Positions 23,021 to 34,720 of a stretch of 40,624 bases of DNA are shown one piece after another. How positions within the stretch are numbered: the first letter of the stretch is position 1; the number at the start of each line of letters is the position of its first letter. A program made the translations under genes and the position numbers. Below the pieces are notes generated by a model. It saw nothing but the letters and a program-made list of their open reading frames with translations, was not told where the DNA came from and made no database searches. The DNA is from Poronia punctata (taxonomy: Eukaryota > Ascomycota > Sordariomycetes > Xylariales > Xylariaceae): NCBI GenBank assembly GCA_022579005.1, contig MU401731.1, positions 1 through 40,624 of the forward strand, read 5' to 3'.

Positions 23021-23378
23021 CTTACCTGATCCAACTTGCAACCCATCACAGGGGGTAGGCCCTGTAGGCCTCATGTGCGTGGGGCGTCTAGGGCGTCTAG
23101 GGCATCTAGGGCGGTCTTATTCATACCTACGAGTATGTAGTATCGTTTATAAACAGGCTATATACAACTACTATGAATCAGCACATCTTTGTCCGGCGGT
23201 ATGGACATAAATAAGCCGGTAACAACCCGAGTTGCGAATCTGTATCCAAGTAGCCAATCGCCCAAGTCGCCCAAGCTCCTTTTCGGTTTCTTTCCCTCCC
23301 CTCCTTCCTATCCTAATCTACCACACCACTCGGCTCACGCCCTCTAGCCTATGTAGGAACTGGCTCTCGACGCACGCA
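23021..23378. other. Convergent intergenic region, pdx1 / esterase
   Basis: 358 bp between two stop codons, holding both 3' UTRs. It contains a 10-bp tandem repeat (gtctagggc units, about 23083-23113). No other feature seen. Confidence 0.55.
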
Positions 23379-24452
23379 TCAGGCTGGTAGACCGTGCAAG
23401 AGAGCATAACTCAATGTCTCGTTAGGGATGAACCAAGACTCAAGACTAGGCTTCGCGTGAATGATCAGATCGATAACCATGCGTCCAAAGACAACCTCAC
23501 CGTACGGATTTAAATGTGTCATATCTCCCGGACCCCAGTTATACGCCCACGAAGCGTCACGACCGATGGTGTCGACATATACTAGGCTCGCAGCGTTTAG
23601 GTCGATTAGGGTGGCATCGGTCACGTTGGCCGCCTCAATGGCCGCCAGACGCTCGTTGTGGAGCGAGTCAGTGGCGTTGTGAGGGTCGCGAGGAAATACT
23701 CGTCGGGTAAGTGAGGAGACGAGAAGCTGTTCGACAAGTGTGTGAGCCGATAAAACACACCGTTCAGCTCGGCCACTTCGCAATCGACGAATCTCTAGTG
23801 CAACAGCGACTCACCGGTGTGCCTCCCAGGTTCTTTACCTCGTTGGCGAAATCGATGAGGTTCTGTTGGTAAACGCTACGCGATCGGCCCAGAGTTAGTC
23901 GGTATATTAACAAGTCGGCCTTCCCTCTTCTTTCTACCATGCGTGTCCCCAAACAGCACGGGGCAAGAGGCATCCAGTATACAGCGTCTGAGGTAAAGAA
24001 TTGCTTACTCAAAGGTCACGTTATTCTCCGGTTTCTGATCGTTGTGCCCGAACTGTGTGACAACGCTGGTCAGTCTGGGAATGCTTACAACATGAGCGTT
24101 ACCTCGGTCCCAGTCTCCCCTCTCTCCCGGCCTCTTTTAAACCTACACTTATGGTCACATAACAGTCGTACTTGCCCGCATACCCTTTCAGGTGCGTCAC
24201 GACATTCGACCAGTTCCCCCCACCGATGAAGGAAGCCGTCGTCGCGCCACTCTGGCCAATGTTGACGCCCCAAGCAGGCCGGACAAGTGGGGCCAGAAGT
24301 CCGTTGCCCCAACCGCCATCGACGGCAGTGGTCGAGTCACCGGCTAGGAAAAAGGCCGGCGGCCTCGCACCGGCTGGAAGTCCACAACCCGAACATGCCG
24401 TGGCAAGAGTCAGGGCTGAGGAAAGAACTGCTCCGATCCGGGTGTCCCCCAT
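23379..24452 (-). CDS. Secreted SGNH/GDSL hydrolase, rhamnogalacturonan acetylesterase-like (CE12)
   Basis: Probable extracellular esterase removing acetyl groups from pectic rhamnogalacturonan; the substrate is inferred from family. Four exons on the minus strand (24452-24147, 24052-24009, 23875-23815, 23726-23379) join in phase to 252 residues, the usual size for the family. The N-terminus (about 24 residues, with AVLSSALTLATACSG) looks like a signal peptide. SGNH blocks: I, FLAGDST with nucleophile Ser40; II, NIGQSGATTASF; III, FGHND (103-107), created exactly by the exon 1-2 join; V, DMTHLNPYG with Asp205 and His208. Donors are GTAGGT, GTAAGC and GTGAGT. Exons 2 and 3 are only 44 and 61 bp, so their bounds rest on phase and homology rather than length. 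Convergent with pdx1. Confidence 0.87.
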
Positions 24453-25393
24453 CTCGTTAACCTAGCTTGCGGCCTAGACAGTCTAAATCGGATTGACCTG
24501 CCAATTCAAGCCATTTCTAGCCCCAAACTGCCGACTATGGACCGACTGGCTTCGGCAAACAATGAAGAAGTTAACCTAAGGGACGACCTACCTGTAACCG
24601 TGCCCGGCCCTTGTGCGGCTTCAGTCATTTATAGACCAGTCACCCAGTTCACCACCTTGAAAGTCACCAACCTAGACTATCTATTACCGTACTCGTAAAA
24701 TGAAATTGTCTGGGATGACAAGATTCATGGAACCTATTAAAGCCGGAGCTCGCGCCATCTCATGCCGAACGGTCCCTATTTGGTTGTCTGGTGCTCTGGT
24801 TGGCTCTTGGTGGATAGCGGTTGGATAGCGGTGGAGAATGGAAGGTGGATGGAGCCGGGAGGACCGACCTGTCCGAGAAGCCTCGCGACATTATTGACCG
24901 AGGTGGGTGTCTCATTGGGGATCGTCGTTAGCTGCACTTCGTATACCGAAGACCTACGAGTCTACACATCCATTTTCCTCCTCTTACACGTACCACGTAT
25001 AGTCGTAGCCTTATATAATTTACGGAATTGCAGTGTTCAATTTGATCACCACTCCGGTGGCCCGAATAGCATGAGTAAGGTAATAAATATAATATACCTA
25101 GGTACGATATACGAGTATGCAAACTTGCGATGAGAATAACCGTTGCCCATCCTACCTTTTATATTCGCTGGGGACTTAGGACTATCCTCGGGCCGACACA
25201 TCGTCACTGATCGGGCGGGAGGTAGCGTGAGGCTCTGACTACGTCAGTAATTTTCCACGAATATCAACACCGCACCCTACTATAGCTATTCACAATAACT
25301 CCCGTGCTTCGCTTTTCACACGGCCGCGACTCCCAAGGTATGATTCTGTGCCCCCACGTAGATGCGCCCACAAGCGCCGGTTCCGCTTCCATC
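24453..25393. other. Intergenic region between esterase start and phospholipase stop
   Basis: 941 bp with no supported gene. The left part should hold the esterase promoter and the right end the phospholipase D 3' UTR. A short duplication (ggatagcggt twice) lies near 24812-24830. Confidence 0.5.
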
Positions 25394-28300
25394 TCAAGTA
25401 AAAATACTCTCGGTCCAGGCGTTCACCTGCAATCCCGTCTCGGCCATGTTTGCATCTCTCAGGTAGTCTAGCGGCATCCACACTAGATGGCCCTTGACTT
25501 GGTCGAGTTTCTTGCGGATATCCTCCGTAGGTAAGAATCTGTCAAAAATGTGGCCGGCCTTGACCCCCTTGGGAGGTAGGAATGTGTTGTAATCATCAAA
25601 CGTTTTCACTGTCAGGATCTCGTCAGGCGGGCTGTTCCCTCTTGGACTGTGCAGAGGGTTTGATTTTTTACTCACCGTAATCATCAGGGTCTGCGTGGAA
25701 AAGATGTCTGAAGACGTCTGTGTTGGTCGTGGCGCTGGCCGTCCATTGCTCCCACAGTTCGTCACCTAGCGGGTCCTCGACCAGCTTGTAACTCTCATGC
25801 TCGTCCCAGGCATCGTTGGGCGAGTCTTCTCCCGGCGGTTGCGCATTTGGGTCGCGGCTGCCATCATGCTCCTGCGGCGGCAACAACCCCAAGTGCTCCC
25901 GCCAGAGGTACCGCCGAAGCGTGGCCGCATGTCTCCCGGCTTCGAACGGCTTCCCGTCCATCGTGCTCGGGATCCTGTCCGTATCTTCCATGACGATGGA
26001 GAGCTCGCTGTCGTGATGGCCGGTCTGGCTGCGGTCGTTCAGGTTGCTCGACCCGCAAATGACGACGCGGTCGTCCACGATAAGGAGCTTGGCATGGATA
26101 TAAAGCTCTTCTTGTATCCAATTATGCACCTCTTCTTGAGCTTCGCCGTCCCACGGCTCGTCCGCAAGCTTGCCAGTGCCAGCCATGGCGTGGTGTGCTA
26201 CGCTAAACGCCGAGCCCGACCCTTCCCCGCTCCGTCTGGCCTCTTCGAAACGCTCCTTGGCCTGTGTGCTCTGTGTCATTTCCGTCGACTCCTTCTGCTC
26301 CTCGGCCTTGCCCATATGCTTGTCGCGTTCGCCTTCCACGTCCATGGTGCCGTGGATCCCAGAGCTCATAATCTCCTCGGCCTCGGCGCGCTGTACCTCT
26401 TGATATTTGACACCTGATTTCTCCTCTTGGGCCCCGATCGACGCTGTCCTGTTCAGGCGGTCATATGTTCGCAGGTTGAAAAAGAATATATGGTTGACCG
26501 GGTCTACTCCCTGTGCTCGGATCTGCTCAAAGATGGAGTGCTCCCCGCGACAGATCGATTTGTATTGGTAGTCCATGATGGCGCGCGTCCCTATAGCCGC
26601 GTCGTCCCGTAGGTCACCAGCAAAGCCGGGAACGGCGGGGATGATGATGATGACGCGGAATTTACGGCCTTCCTTGCCCGCCCTCACGCACGCCTCCACG
26701 ATAGACTTGCCAATCGTGTTGTGGATGGGCGACTGTTGGTCTCCGGTGGCGGTAATAAAAAATTGGTTTTCGATGTAAACGTAGTGTTGGGCGGACCGGA
26801 TCACCTCCGAGTATGCATTCTGAATACTGTGTTCGGTAAGAATTCCGCTGGACCAGTCGGCACTGGAACGCACGATCTGTGCCTTTACCGTCCCGCGGCC
26901 TGATAGGCTTTTTGTCTCTAGCGGCGTCAGGGGGTGTAGAACATAGTCGCCGACGGGGCTGTAGTGACAGGTTTTGATAGGTCAGTATTCATGCTAGATC
27001 CATGTCGGACCGTTTGGCTGGCGGGCACAAAGAAGGTCGGGGGACTGGGAATTGGGAAAGAAAAAGGGAAGAAAAAGAAATAGGGACAACAAACTGTTTC
27101 GGCCGCTGTACCCCAACCAAGTCTTCGTCTTGCCCTTCACGGCCCCTAAGCTCAATCCAGTCGAACCTCTCGTCTCTCTTGTACTTGTCGCGTTTTACAA
27201 AATTCCACCGGAGGACGAAATGCTCGGCTATGTCGTATACAGTGGGGCCTACGACGCCCATGGCCACGTCGTGCCAGGGCATGCGACCATATTCGGCCTT
27301 GCTCAGCTCGTTCTGTTTCCAGTCTTGCACGTCATGAAAGTCCATAACACGGTTGTTGTTAAAGTCTTGGCCTGGCCAGATCTCGTTGGCAACACCCTCG
27401 GGATGGATGTCGGAGAGGATATGCTGATGATTATCCCACCGGCCGAAGCAAAGGTCCAAGCCGCCGATGAAGGCCATCTCATAGTCGACCACAACGAACT
27501 TTTCATGGTGAGCCCAATAGAACGTCATATCAGCGGCGTTTTCGAAGACGTTGTGGTCTGGGTGACGCATGATGCTTATGTTACCGTAACCTGGAGAGCC
27601 TTTGGGACAAAGGCTCTGGAGAGCGTGCTTTGTGTGCTCGGAATTGCAAGTAATAGCGGCCTCGACTTCTCGATAGACAATGACGTATATTTTCACACCA
27701 GCCTCGGCGCGACGCTTCAAGATGGCGTCAAGACGCCATTCCTGATTAAAATGAGGCGGCCGTCTCAGGAACAACTCGGGCGATAGCCACCAATCCGCGA
27801 TGTAGATAGTCTCCTTGGCTTGTTCTAAAGCTACCGACACGGCCTGGGAGTGGCGATTGTTAGTTGTTAGCAGAGCTAGAATTCCTGGTGCCCCAGAACC
27901 TTCCGATCCGGCTCTCGCTCTTTCCACGTCCTCCCGGTGAGGTTCGTGCCTTCTTGGCGGTATAGTGTTCTAGGGCACATAAGAGGCTAGGGGGCATAGT
28001 ACGCACCCAGAAATAGTCTCGTCCATCCACATACCATTTGACGAGATTGCCATCACGTTCGGGAAAGTAAGACTTGAATCGGTGTTGATCTGCAATGGCG
28101 CTACGTTTCTCGTCGCAGGCCTTCTCGTGTTCCTCATCATGACGATGTTGAGGATTGAACTTTGAAGACGTAGAGATGCCGTGTTAGTGACACATGGACA
28201 TGGAAAGACAACGGACGCGTGAGGGAGAGAGAGGAGCAACGACATACGATGTTCCCAAATTTTCCAATTTTATGTCTATCACAGGGAAGCGTCAGGGAGA

Positions 28301-28503
28301 TCGTTATCCTTTATACAAGGGTGCTGACTACCTAGTCTAGTTGGGAGCAGACAAACATACTTTGTCTGTACGAGACCGACCTTGGCATCATGCAGGTGGG
28401 TACTTTTCAGCTTTTCTTTCAATTCATGAAAAGGGTGCTTCAGTCTGTCCCCAAGATCCGAATGATGCCCATCGTCGGGCCGAGCGCTGCGGTTCTGGGA
28501 CAT
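25394..28503 (-). CDS. Phospholipase D (two HKD motifs)
   Basis: Hydrolyses phosphatidylcholine-type lipids to phosphatidic acid at membranes. Six exons: 28503-28361, 28275-28248, 28159-28007, 27843-27095, 26958-25676, 25608-25394. Introns are 67-163 bp; intron 2 has a clear cactaac branch site. Every junction keeps phase and restores conserved words: NIFNPQHRHDE, YFWAVSVALEQAKET, QRPKHPVGDYV and DPDDYVKTF. Total 856 residues. HKD1 is H221-x-K223-x4-D228 followed by GGLD. HKD2 is H646-x-K648-x4-D653 followed by GSSNLNDRS. IYIADWWLSPELF and YVYIENQFFI are other family landmarks. There is no PX or PH domain, unlike yeast Spo14. A charged, low-complexity loop (about residues 530-620) separates the second half's core from HKD2. 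Start chosen at the first ATG (ctaccATGT). Exon 2 (28 bp) is the least certain. Confidence 0.92.
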
Positions 28504-29984
28504 GGTAGCCCGATAGATGAGTTGACAACTGACAATAAGCCCGCGTTTCTACCGACGACCGCGTTGCCTGAGAAAGGAAGCCCAGAGCCAAAGGGGCGGT
28601 AAAGATGTTTATAGAGCGTGACGTAAAGTTGACGGGGTTTCAATGAGGGCGCAATCTCAGTCTCCGTATCAGATATCACTGCTTCTTCTGTTACTATTCC
28701 TACCCGGGGATCATGATGAAGCCGAGGGCTTAATAGAGGAGGTCCACTGTCCGGTCGAGACTCTCGGGAAACGGATGGGGAGAGAAGGGAAATCTAAGAT
28801 ATGCTGATCGCAACAGCTGAAGGCGGCTAATTGTTCGTACACGATAATAAACCAGTCCTGAAGATGCCTACTACTGAAGCAGGTAGGATTGAGGTCGAAG
28901 GAGAAGACTTCTTGCTGCAATTTGTCCAGCCTACGTGCCTAGGTGTGTATATCTAGTATGGAGGGCGGCTCGTGATAGCTTAAGTATTGTTCAGATTGTA
29001 ACTGTGGCCGGCCATAGCCGGGATTGGAATCGGGATTATCACACTACGTGTACGATACGAGTATGTAAGATAAAACTCTCAAGTACATATAGTAGCACAG
29101 GCTTACCTGGTCTAAGAGGAGGAAAACAAGTTATTTGCAAAAATTGACCTTGTAGAGCTCCTGTCCTGGCCCTGGCCAGCCCTTTCTCCGGCAGAATCGT
29201 GCCGTGCCCATTGATCCAAGTGTTGTCATGTACCTACTTTATAGTAGGTAGTCCACAGTCCACAGCTTCCCTTTAATCATGATATACATATAGTCAATAT
29301 AAGCATATCCCGAAACATACTCAAAAGGCCGTAGCGGGATGCCTTTCTTTTGCCTCATGCTACCTTGTTTATAGATCGAATATAAATAGTTTTATAAAAC
29401 CACAAATGTAAATATAGTACAAACCCAAGTCACCATGCATTTACGTGTGTACGAGTAGGTATGCTTGTTGTGATAGTGTTGTAATAGGGATGATGTCATC
29501 CCATGGCGCTTCTAGTTCACACTGGTGAGTTGCTCTCACCACTGGTTGTGCATGCCTCACTAGTATTTAGGGTGGCTGGGGAGCGTGATGTTGGTCGTGC
29601 GAATTCCCCGAGGTTCCTTGTTGATACCTAAGGTACAGAGAGGTGCCTACATACACGTATGTATACCTAGTAAGCACAGTATATTTACGGTACACGATCT
29701 TGTGACTGTCCCCTATTCTGTACTACATACATGTAGTACCCACGTGAGGTCTACGTGTAGAGAGTCCACCTACACAGTTTATTAATTCCCTTGCTACTTG
29801 TGATTAATGTACTTTCCTGAAGCCCTACCCCCGCTCTACGAGTACTTACTATTATCGCGGCAGCGCCAAGTACTCTAAGCGGGTCAGACCCTACAAGTGG
29901 TCCCCTGGGAGTCAGCCTAGGACATACCCTTGCCAATATTAATACCGCTTAACAAATAGATACTCGTACAACTCACATAATAGG
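28504..29984. other. Intergenic region upstream of phospholipase D
   Basis: About 1.5 kb without a supported gene. It includes the phospholipase D promoter and, towards the right, many TAGGTA, TACGTGT and GTACTAC words ending at the Tc1 element. Confidence 0.5.
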
Positions 29985-31386
29985 TACAGTGGGGACCTAT
30001 TAGAAACGAGCAAAAAAGTCCCCTACCGCGTTTTTTTGTATAAATTATTCCTTTTTTATTATACCTTCTTTTTTTAAATATGTCTTGCTAGGCTATACTA
30101 CCTCTTGCAGGCTTAAAAAATTAATAAAGCCTTTATATAAAAACTAAAATTTATTTATTATATATAGTAGGGCGTATAGCAAAGTTCTTAGCAGTTAAAT
30201 TTAGTATTTTGCAAAAAAGTATATCTAGCATCGTAGTTTGCTATAATAACTAAATTTTAGCTTGTTTGCGCTTATAGCTAAGGCAGCTTTCTAAAATAAA
30301 TTAACACTATAAAAAGTATATTATAAGGTATATTAAAGCTGATCTTTTTATTTTTACTTGCAAATTGCATAAAACAACCTGCTTAAACGTGTTTTTAAAT
30401 ACTTTAAAAAGGTAGCTTAAAAAAAAAGGCATTGCACACTAGCAAGCACTTTAACAGCTATTTCTAACCCTTTAAGCAGCTGCAAAAAGGTTAGAATAGG
30501 CTTTAGCGTATTAAAATAAAGGTTTTAATTTTTAGCAACGCGTTTTTTTTAGCAATAAATCTAGCATTAACTATTATAACAGCTAACGCATAGCGTAGGC
30601 TTTTTGCCTTAAAAATAAGTTTAATACCTTTTGCGCTAAGTGCTACTACTACTTTAAATTTTCTTTAATTTCTTTTAAAACAAATATATTATATTTATTA
30701 GTTAAATATATTTAACTTTGCTACAAAAAAAACATGCAAACGCAAATGTTTTAAAGTAAATTTTGCTATAACTATAAGTTTTGTTTTATAGCTATACTAG
30801 GCAACCTTAACGCAGCGCAAAAAAGCATAACTGCTAAAGTATATACAAAAATACTTAAAAAGCACCTCTTTAAAAACTTTAAATTTAACTTTATTTTTAT
30901 ACATAATAACGCCTTTATTTATATTACATATATAGTAAAAAACCTCTTTAACCTTAATAGGTATAAAGTATTAAATTAGCTACTATATTTACTTAATATA
31001 AACCTTATTAAAAACATATAAAAACTACTTAAAAAGCAAATTTATGCTGCTAATCTACACTTATAAGCTATAAGCAATTTAGCTAAAGCATTAAACATGC
31101 TTATATATACTATAGTTAAGCAATAAGATAACTTTAAAATTAATATGTTAAATTATTTTATTAACTTTATGCTACGCTATATCGCGGCCCTTATTGCAGC
31201 CTGTAAGTAGTATACAAAATACTAGGCTATACTATATAAAAGCCTTATCAAAAAAACATATTATATACTATCTAAAATCTTTTTTGCTATTAAATTAAGT
31301 GCAATACGCAATGTTGAAAATAATATGCCCTGTCGGTAAAATGTAGCAATGTAGGGCTTGCTCGTTTCTATTAAGGACCGACTGTA
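29985..31386 (+). mobile_element. Full-length Tc1-like (DD34E) DNA transposon, RIP-inactivated
   Basis: 1402 bp bounded by TACAGTGGGGACCTATTAG...AAACGAGCA on the left (29985-30012) and its partner ending GGACCGACTGTA on the right (31359-31386). TA lies at both outer edges as the target duplication. Between them one long transposase frame fills the element (listed separately). Termini and body are AT-shifted in the manner of RIP, whereas the flanking DNA is normal. The element ends 322 bp before the start codon of the HET-C/GLTP gene. Confidence 0.93.
30080..31339 (+). pseudogene. Tc1-like transposase, in phase throughout but killed by point mutation
   Basis: A single frame runs from ATG 30080 to TAA 31337-31339 (419 codons) with no detectable frameshift but more than twenty in-frame stops, most where Gln, Arg or Trp would be expected. 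An N-terminal helix-turn-helix-like part (about 30120-30260) is followed by the DDE domain. The three catalytic acids sit in FFSNKSSI (30554-30556), HNNA (30905-30907) and LLNINLIKNI. These correspond to family S-D-E-S, H-D-N-A and S-P-D-L-N-P-I-E-N: Asp became Asn twice and Glu became Lys. The second and third positions are separated by 34 residues, which makes it DD34E. The expected W-P-P-Y-S-P-D now reads stop-LLYLLN. Every one of these changes is C-to-T or G-to-A. Confidence 0.9.
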
Positions 31387-31708
31387 CCAATTCGTAGCAG
31401 TATCCCCAGGTGATTCGTTAATTCGATTGAGGGGTCTAGTGAGGGGTCTAGACAGCAAGGGAATCTACTTTTTGGGTGCTACGACTAGACTAGAACTACA
31501 GCTTCAAGTCAACAAGAGACACTTGACCGACTACAGTGCCTAAACCAAACCAACGTGACTCTTTGAATTCCATTTGCCATACCCTCCCCCCTTTTTCCCT
31601 CTTCTGTTCCAGACTTCATCCTAAATTCTCTAGGATATTTTTGTTTCGTTTCTCCTGTGGTAACCTCATCCTCTAACACACAACCCAATCCGGCAGCATC
31701 CTGTTATC

Positions 31709-32550
31709 ATGTCTGAACCTGTCGTACCACAGGGGGCCACCCTATTTTCGACCTTCAAACGCTCCTTTGTCGATGTTCCCATCGACGCAGAAAGGGACAA
31801 TGCCATCTCCACTACTGAGTTCCTCGACGCCGCCGAGTCCCTGACTTCCATGTTCGGTACGCCTTGAATCCTTTCCGAGACTCCGATCCCTCGTCCTCGG
31901 GAGCCTCGTGTCCCTTATATTAATTCGATAACCAGACGTTCTTGGGTCTGTTGCCTTCTCGCCTGTCAAGTCCGACATGCTGGGAAATGTCAAGGTATGT
32001 ACACACTTAAACTCTCCATCGTGATGATGTCTTTTCTCTCTGGGTGCCTAACCTAGAACACAGAAAATCCGTGAGCGTCAACTTGCTGCCCCTGCCGAAT
32101 CCGAGTATTTGCAAGACCTGGTTCGAAACGAGTTGAAGACAAAGTCACACAAGGCGACTGAGGGTCTGTTGTGGCTAGTTCGGTATATTGGCCCTCGTAC
32201 ACCCCTCGTCCAAGGCAAGTTCAAGCATACTAACATTGTTTTTTCTTTCCTCTAGAGGGCTGGACTTCACGTGTATTGCACTGAGCCAAAACCTAGCAAA
32301 GAACGAGGAAGAACTCTCGGCTTCATTCCGCAATGCCTATAGCGCTACCCTCAAACCCCACCACGGCATGTTCGTCAAGCCTGTATTCTCGGCCGCCATG
32401 AGTGCTTGCCCTTACCGTAAGGACTTCTATCCCAAGTTGGGGGCCGACCAAGACGCCGTGACTACCGAACTCCGGACCTACCTGGCGGCGTTAGAAAAGA
32501 TAGTCGGGATTCTCAAGGGGTTTCAGGAGCGCAAGGAGGCCAAGTGGTAG
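31709..32550 (+). CDS. het-c: Glycolipid transfer protein, HET-C type
   Basis: Cytosolic protein that carries glycosphingolipids between membranes; homologous to Podospora HET-C, where allelic forms trigger heterokaryon incompatibility. Four exons (31709-31856, 31936-31994, 32064-32182, 32256-32550), with introns of 79, 69 and 73 bp (donors GTACGC, GTATGT, GTATAT; a clear actaac branch in intron 3), give 206 residues, the family size. Headgroup-binding residues by analogy with human GLTP: Asp63, Asn67 and Lys70 in DMLGNVKKI, Trp106 in LLWLVRGLDF, and His145 in LKPHHGMF. Start ATG in good context (tatcATGT). It ends KEAKW. Whether this copy has any incompatibility role cannot be told from one allele. 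Confidence 0.94.
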
Positions 32551-34720
32551 TTTGTAACAGCCTGGGGACCATGCAACTAATTGGGTCTGGACTTTACTTA
32601 TGCCTTTTTTTGCTACGATTGGAGCGTGATAGACAAGCCCAGACAGATGAATCCACATAATATATACTTCATGACCTACGACTAAGTCTGCTCTGGCGAC
32701 TAAGTAGAAAAGGGGTATCGCCTTAGGGTAATATATCTATAAGAGGGAAATGGCGTCTCAGATCCTAGTGTTAAACAAGGACGCGTGAGAGCAAGTTCAT
32801 GCCATGAAGGTCGGACATTGGTACGACTCGAATATTTTCCATTGCCTGTGCGGAGAGATGTCTACGTAGCTTGGACCCTGAAGCGTATACACATACTCAA
32901 AGCTTTGGGGGGAGGGTTCAATTACGACTTCATGAACCAGGTGGGCCTTGGTGTAGAAAGGGGATCGTGCGCGATTATGGTGCAAAAATATGCGAGCCCT
33001 CTACCATAAAGGACCATACATAGCTGATGGCTGACGGTGACTGTCATCGTCGGGTTATTGCCTGTATGTATGTGACCTAGTTCTGGACCGGGACTGGACC
33101 CCCGATTGGTTGATTGGGAGCCTGATCGGCCATCTCTGTTATTTCTATCCCGTTTCCATAATCGTACGTGTTGCTGACCAGATAATGGATACCTTTATGG
33201 ATTGTCGCCACCCACAGACGACGCCAGTGTAGAGCCCGCCATGAAAGTCCTCGAGAAAACGAAAAGGGCGCATCAACGTAAAGCTGTGGCCGTTGTCTGA
33301 ATTTGACGAGGGTTACGAAGGCATCGGCAGACCCACGTCGCTCGCCATAATTTATCGACATTCGCTCTTTTGTATGTCGGAGGACAGTGGTAGTTTGGCT
33401 TTTACACACCAATGGCAGTAGATTACACCAATTCTAGCCTTAGACATAGCCTACTTCGCTTCCGCCGTACCGCTCGAATTTTAGTGCGTAGACAGGAAGT
33501 CTCACATTATCTGCCCAATTCCTTGAGAGCCGGCTTTCGGCTATTTAATGGCCAACGGGACCGATTCGGGTATAAATTTGAGCCGTCTATCTGGGAACTT
33601 CAAGGTATCCACATCGGAACCGGTCTCAACGACGCGGTCCTCGCACCGTCGATCGGCCAAATCTTCTACCTACCACAACAGTGAGGACTGGCCCCCAACT
33701 GGTGCCGTTGGCAGCGTGGCCCTTAATACCCGATTGGCAGCATCGACTAGGCACAGCTTCCGGTGTTCATTACGACTATACCCCGCCATCGTCTCAAACC
33801 GGCGTCGATTGGCTTCCTGACTGCTGCGTGTACGGTGCACCGAGTACACACCTGGCATAGACTAGTATGTAGCCGTATGGAATAATAAAGCCAGGCCTGG
33901 CCGATCTTCCGCTTCTAATACCTGAGACGATAGCCCTCTCATCGTACCAGGCAATGCCGACGCTTAATACACGATACCAACATGCCTTGCGCCAGGGTAC
34001 TAACTCATCTACCACGAGATAATCGCCTACATGCATCATCCGGTACCTTATGTACCTATAACTGCTGACTGTAATGTTGGCCGGCCGTGAGGCGTCTTCT
34101 GATACTGCGCGAGCTTCTCGCTATCCCTGGAAAAGTATCAGCACAGGAGGCATTAGTAATGTCATCCATGATAGTTGGGCATTTTCAAGTGCTCTCTACA
34201 TTGTGCGATAACTGCATAACCGCTACGACTTCAATCCATTCCACCTGAAACCTGGTTTGACGAATACACACCTGCATTAGTCTGCTGAAGCATTGGGTGT
34301 GTATGTGGCCAACAAGCTACAGGTGTAAAGTATTTCTAGCCTTAAGAATTTAGCTTTCTGCCACTTGTTAATGGGACTTCTAGATCAGGCCCTTCCCCAG
34401 GAACATGCCGGTTTGAAAACAAGAATACGAAATTAGGTAAATTGCATCCCGTGCCCCCTTTTAGTAACTAATACCCCCGTACCAACCCCAATCTCTACTG
34501 GCGCCTGGCATAATTCAATACCCATTCATATCAGTTTTTATCAAGTCGTGGCTCGTTAACATGGCCCATCCTACCGTCTCTGCATTTGGATTATCGGTGA
34601 TCCATTCTTTTCTTCTTTGATTTTTTTTTTCGTTCACCTTTTACTCAATAAGGTACTCCTCGCCGTCTCGTGCTTCTGTCTCTATCATAGGCGCTTTTCG
34701 TATAGCTCCGAAAGGCGACT
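32551..34720. other. Intergenic region with uncertain coding remnants
   Basis: 2.2 kb between the HET-C stop and the mutase stop. Most of it shows no gene. The segment 33077-34039 has several minus-strand frames of moderate length, listed separately as a doubtful gene. Confidence 0.5.
33077..34039 (-). other. Doubtful hypothetical gene or remnant
   Basis: Not recognised. Minus-strand pieces: 34039-33797 opens with ATGATG and reads hydrophobic-aromatic (PWRKACWYRVLSVGIAWYDE). 33858-33670 is basic. 33358-33077 opens with ATG and has 93 residues (SINYGERRG... to ...GGPVPVQN). They lie in different frames, and I could not join them with splice sites in a way that restores any known domain. It may be a broken gene, a short fast-evolving gene or chance. 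Confidence 0.2.

Noticed and set aside
25797..26417. 206-codon plus-strand frame
   Set aside because: Antisense shadow of the phospholipase D exon 5, which has clear HKD and family motifs.
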